Shown: positions 5,413 to 8,069 of the stretch, one piece after another
How positions within the stretch are numbered: the stretch's first letter is position 1
How the letters are laid out: every line of letters starts with the position of its first letter
The notes under the pieces: model-generated
Database searches by the model: none
Told to the model about the DNA's origin: nothing
What the model saw: only the letters and a program-made list of their open reading frames with translations
Position numbers and translations under genes: made by a program
Source: Actinomycetota bacterium
GTDB lineage: Bacteria; Actinomycetota; Acidimicrobiia; Actinomarinales; Actinomarinaceae
Reading direction: 5' to 3'
DNA length: 8,069 bases
NCBI GenBank assembly: GCA_027729925.1
Contig: JAQCEB010000031.1
Location: 1 to 8,069, forward strand

Positions 5413-7170
5413 ATGTTTAAAGTTTTTAAAACACCGGAATTTAAACAAGCTTTAGGTTTCTACGTTGAAAGCATAAAAGAAAATAAAAGAAATTTTACAA
5501 TTTCAATGGTTTCAGCAACGGCTTGGGTTTTTTTAGTTATTGTTCAGCCATATTTGATAAAAAGAATTATTGATGATGGAATAGTTTCTAAAAATAATAG
5601 CATTCTAGTAATTCTTATCTCGTTTATGGTTTTAGCTGGATACGTAAGGGCTATTTCAATAGGAACCAGAAGATACTATGGGATGCATGTTTCATATAAT
5701 GTTGAAGCAGGAATTCGAAATAGAATTTTTACTCACATGCAAAAACTTGCTTTTAATTATCACGATAGAGTGCCTACTGGTGAATTAATGGCAAGAGCCT
5801 CAAGTGACGCTTCCCAGGTAAGATTAGCGTTTGCAATTGCCCCACTTGCAACAGCCAATATATTGTTATTAATTATCCTTAGTGTCACGTTATTAAGTCT
5901 AAGTCTTCCACTTGGTGGATTAGTTCTATTATCAATTCCAGCAGTACTATGGCTAGCTTCTAGTTTTTCATCAAAAGCAATGGGAGTTTCTTTAAAAGTT
6001 AAAGAAGCTGAAGCAAGAATGACAACAGAGGTTGAAGAACAGTTGGGTGGAATCCGAGTTGTTAAAGCGTTTGGTAACGAAGAACTTGCATCAGAAAAAG
6101 TTGATGGAGCAATTAATAATATCTACGAAACATCCTTGGAATATTTAAGACTAAGAACAAGATTTGTGCCTTTATTTGAACTAATTCCAATGTTCATCAC
6201 ATTATTTGTTCTTGTGCTTGGAGGATATTTATCAATCAATAATTTTGTTTCCCTTGGTGAATTTATTGCGTTTACTCAGTATGTAATCTTACTTGTTTGG
6301 CCCTTAAGAATAACAGCTTGGTTTTTGTCTGAGATCCCATCAAGTGTTGCAGCTGGAAACAGAATTTTGGAATTACTTAACGAAGTGCCATTGATAATAG
6401 ATAGCCTAGAGACAAAAAGCCTACCAAAAGATGGAAATGGTAGCTTAAGTTTCAAAAATATTACTTTTAAATATGGAAATGACAAAATTTTTGATAATCT
6501 TTCTTTTGAAATTGAAGGTAAGAAAACAGTAGCCATTGTTGGAGCAACTGGTTCTGGTAAATCGACTTTAGCTTACTTGTTGCCACGATTATATGAAGCT
6601 GAGTCTGGAAGTATTGAGATTGATGGTGTAGATATTACACAACTTAAACTTGATGAGTTGAGGAGTAATGTTAGTTTAGCTTTTGAAGAAAGTTTTCTTT
6701 TTTCCAATACAGCAAGAGAAAATATATCACTTGGTTCAGAGAAAGTTTCACAAAAGGAAGTTGAAACTGCTGCATTAATAGCCAGAGCGCATGAATTTAT
6801 TTCACAACTTCCAGAATCATATGAAACTAAAGTTGGTGAGAGGGGATATGGTCTTTCTGGAGGTCAAAGGCAGAGAATTGCATTAGCAAGAGCAATTATC
6901 AGAAAACCACGAATTTTAATTTTAGATGATGCTTTGTCAGCTGTTGATGCTTCTACTGAAGAAGAAATTAGAAATGAGTTAAAAAGTGTAATGAATAATA
7001 TGACTACTTTAATTATTACAAATCGAGTTCCTACAATTGAGCTTTGTGATGAGGTTGTGTTTTTAGAAGAGGGTAGAGTGAAAGCACAAGGTAGTCATTC
7101 GTACTTACTAGAAAAAGTGGAAAGCTATAGGTCTTTATTTCTAGAAAACCAATCTTCAGGTGTTCAATGA
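5413..7170 (+). CDS. ABC exporter half-transporter with degenerate ATPase site
   Basis: A 585-residue half-transporter with an N-terminal six-helix exporter domain (about 25-310) and a C-terminal nucleotide-binding domain (about 345-575). Walker A is GATGSGKST (377-385), the signature is LSGGQ (481-485) and Walker B ends ILILDD (501-506). Three normally conserved ATPase residues are replaced: the Q-loop Gln by E425 (FEESFLF), the catalytic Glu after Walker B by D506, and the H-loop His by N537 (ITNRVPT). This is the pattern of the degenerate half of heterodimeric exporters such as LmrCD, BmrCD and TM287/288, in which one of two ATP sites does not hydrolyse. The intact signature would complete the partner's active site. 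Its stop overlaps the start of the second half by ATGA, so the subunits are made in a coupled ratio. It is divergent from the menaquinone genes. The substrate (drug, lipid or peptide) cannot be told from sequence. No ribosome-binding site is seen at the ATG. Confidence 0.92.
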   Translation: MFKVFKTPEFKQALGFYVESIKENKRNFTISMVSATAWVFLVIVQPYLIKRIIDDGIVSKNNSILVILISFMVLAGYVRAISIGTRRYYGMHVSYNVEAGIRNRIFTHMQKLAFNYHDRVPTGELMARASSDASQVRLAFAIAPLATANILLLIILSVTLLSLSLPLGGLVLLSIPAVLWLASSFSSKAMGVSLKVKEAEARMTTEVEEQLGGIRVVKAFGNEELASEKVDGAINNIYETSLEYLRLRTRFVPLFELIPMFITLFVLVLGGYLSINNFVSLGEFIAFTQYVILLVWPLRITAWFLSEIPSSVAAGNRILELLNEVPLIIDSLETKSLPKDGNGSLSFKNITFKYGNDKIFDNLSFEIEGKKTVAIVGATGSGKSTLAYLLPRLYEAESGSIEIDGVDITQLKLDELRSNVSLAFEESFLFSNTARENISLGSEKVSQKEVETAALIARAHEFISQLPESYETKVGERGYGLSGGQRQRIALARAIIRKPRILILDDALSAVDASTEEEIRNELKSVMNNMTTLIITNRVPTIELCDEVVFLEEGRVKAQGSHSYLLEKVESYRSLFLENQSSGVQ

Positions 7171-8069
7171 AGGATGTAACTTTTCTTAGATCTTTCAGAT
7201 TGGTTCCTGAAATCAAAAAACCTTTTTTATGGAGTTCTTTAATTGCTTTAGTAGGAACTTTGATACGTATGATAGGTCCACAATTGATTTCTAGAGGAAT
7301 TGATAATGGTGTTTTGAAATCGGATTATAATTATCTGCTAATTCAAAGTGGGTACTATTTTTTAACTTTAGTTGCACTTTATTTTGTAGCAAGCAAAGCT
7401 TTGCTTTCTATAGGTTTAGTTGGTGAACTTTACGTTAAAAATATTAGGTCAAAACTTTTTAAACATTTATCCTCATTAGACATAAATTATTTTGAGAAAA
7501 ATAAAACTGGTGTTCTAGTTGCAAGAATGACTTCTGATATGCAAAGTTTAAATGAGTTTGCAAGAGAAGGAGCAAGTAGCATTCTTACTTCTTTACTTAC
7601 TATATTTGGAGCAACTATTGCTGTCTTTTTAGTTGATGTTAGATTGTCTCTTTTGTCATTTTTGATTCTACCTCTACTTGGGATAGCAACAAAAATATTT
7701 AGAAAACATGCTGATAAGGCTTACTGGTCAGTTCGAGAATGGATTGGCCAAGTTCTATCTACATTACAAGAAGGTATATCAGGAGTAAGAATTATTCAAG
7801 CATATGCAGATGAAAATGCCCAACTAAGTAAGTTCAAAAAAGTAAATAATGAACATTTAAAAGCAAATATGCAATCTGCTAAAAATATAGCTATCTATTT
7901 CCCATTTTTAGAAATCACTAGAGTAACATCCATTGCTGTAGTTATCTGGTTTGCTGCTAAAAGAATATCTGAAGGAAGTTTGACTGTTGGTGAATTGGTT
8001 GCTTTACTCTTTTACTTAAATTACTTTTTTGATCCTTTAATCCAACTCTCGTTTAACTATGATTTATTA
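7167..8069 (+). CDS. ABC exporter partner half-transporter, 3' end cut by window edge
   Basis: Starts at the ATG of an ATGA overlap with the upstream ABC gene (ATG 7167-7169, TGA 7168-7170) and is open to the window edge; 301 residues are visible. All of them belong to the exporter transmembrane domain. ISRGIDNGV (41-49) aligns with IKRIIDDGIV of the first subunit, LFKHLSSLDINYFEKNKTGVL (about 96-116) is the usual segment before TGEL/TGVL, and ISGVRIIQAYADE (about 202-214) is the GIRVVKAFGNE counterpart. The nucleotide-binding domain lies outside the window. If the pair works like LmrCD or TM287/288, this subunit should carry the canonical Q-loop Gln, Walker B Glu and H-loop His that its partner lacks. 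There is no strong Shine-Dalgarno site, which fits translation by termination-reinitiation. Confidence 0.9.
   Translation, partial: MKDVTFLRSFRLVPEIKKPFLWSSLIALVGTLIRMIGPQLISRGIDNGVLKSDYNYLLIQSGYYFLTLVALYFVASKALLSIGLVGELYVKNIRSKLFKHLSSLDINYFEKNKTGVLVARMTSDMQSLNEFAREGASSILTSLLTIFGATIAVFLVDVRLSLLSFLILPLLGIATKIFRKHADKAYWSVREWIGQVLSTLQEGISGVRIIQAYADENAQLSKFKKVNNEHLKANMQSAKNIAIYFPFLEITRVTSIAVVIWFAAKRISEGSLTVGELVALLFYLNYFFDPLIQLSFNYDLL

Noticed and set aside
5403..5420. A five-codon frame (ATG AAA AAG TAT GTT TAA) overlapping the ABC start
   Set aside because: It is too short to judge, lacks a ribosome-binding site and is expected often in such AT-rich sequence.
6276..6536. An 86-codon open frame on the - strand inside the first ABC gene
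   Set aside because: It is antisense to the linker and start of a well-conserved nucleotide-binding domain, with no initiation signals.
7031..7216. A 61-codon open frame on the - strand across the junction of the two ABC genes
   Set aside because: Both + strand genes are clearly real here and overlap by ATGA; no supporting signals on the - strand.

Overview
The window is AT-rich and densely coded. It looks like a piece of a streamlined marine surface-water genome. The most informative gene is a proton-pumping rhodopsin that reads like the rhodopsins of marine low-GC Actinobacteria (Candidatus Actinomarina, the MACRhodopsin group). A menaquinone-type prenyltransferase and methyltransferase, and two apparently leaderless genes, also fit an actinobacterium. 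The assignment comes from recognising protein sequence, not from a database search; another proteorhodopsin-bearing marine lineage remains possible.

Layout on the + strand, left half: (1) the 3' part of a class II photolyase gene running in from the left edge to 1223; (2) a 125-bp AT-only-looking spacer with a good promoter and a strong ribosome-binding site; (3) the rhodopsin gene, 1349-2011; (4) a textbook intrinsic terminator, 2032-2062; (5) a DsbB-like membrane disulfide oxidase, 2080-2598, overlapping by 8 bp (6) a membrane-anchored thioredoxin-fold protein with a CPHC active site, 2591-3193. Right of this, on the - strand and converging on it with an 11-bp overlap: (7) a UbiE/MenG-type methyltransferase, 3183-3806, and (8) a two-domain protein joining an FMN-binding split-barrel (PNPOx-like) domain to a UbiA/MenA prenyltransferase, 3807-5324. 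A short divergent promoter region, 5325-5412, separates these from (9) and (10), a pair of half-size ABC exporters on the + strand joined by an ATGA overlap; the second runs off the right edge.

How they work together: photolyase and rhodopsin are both light-using proteins (DNA repair and proton pumping). The DsbB-like protein and its thioredoxin partner form an extracytoplasmic disulfide-forming pair, and DsbB-type proteins pass electrons to quinone. The - strand pair makes or finishes the quinone: prenylation of dihydroxynaphthoate, then ring methylation. The ABC pair is a heterodimeric exporter in which the first half has lost several catalytic residues.

The most unusual points are the PNPOx-UbiA fusion, the fact that this fusion and the methyltransferase lie in one reading frame separated by a single TAA with a TTG start directly after it, the degenerate ABC half, a CRP/GlxR-like dyad in the divergent promoter, and a terminator so close to the dsbB start that no separate promoter fits between them. 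I saw no mobile elements, tRNA, rRNA, CRISPR arrays or phage genes.
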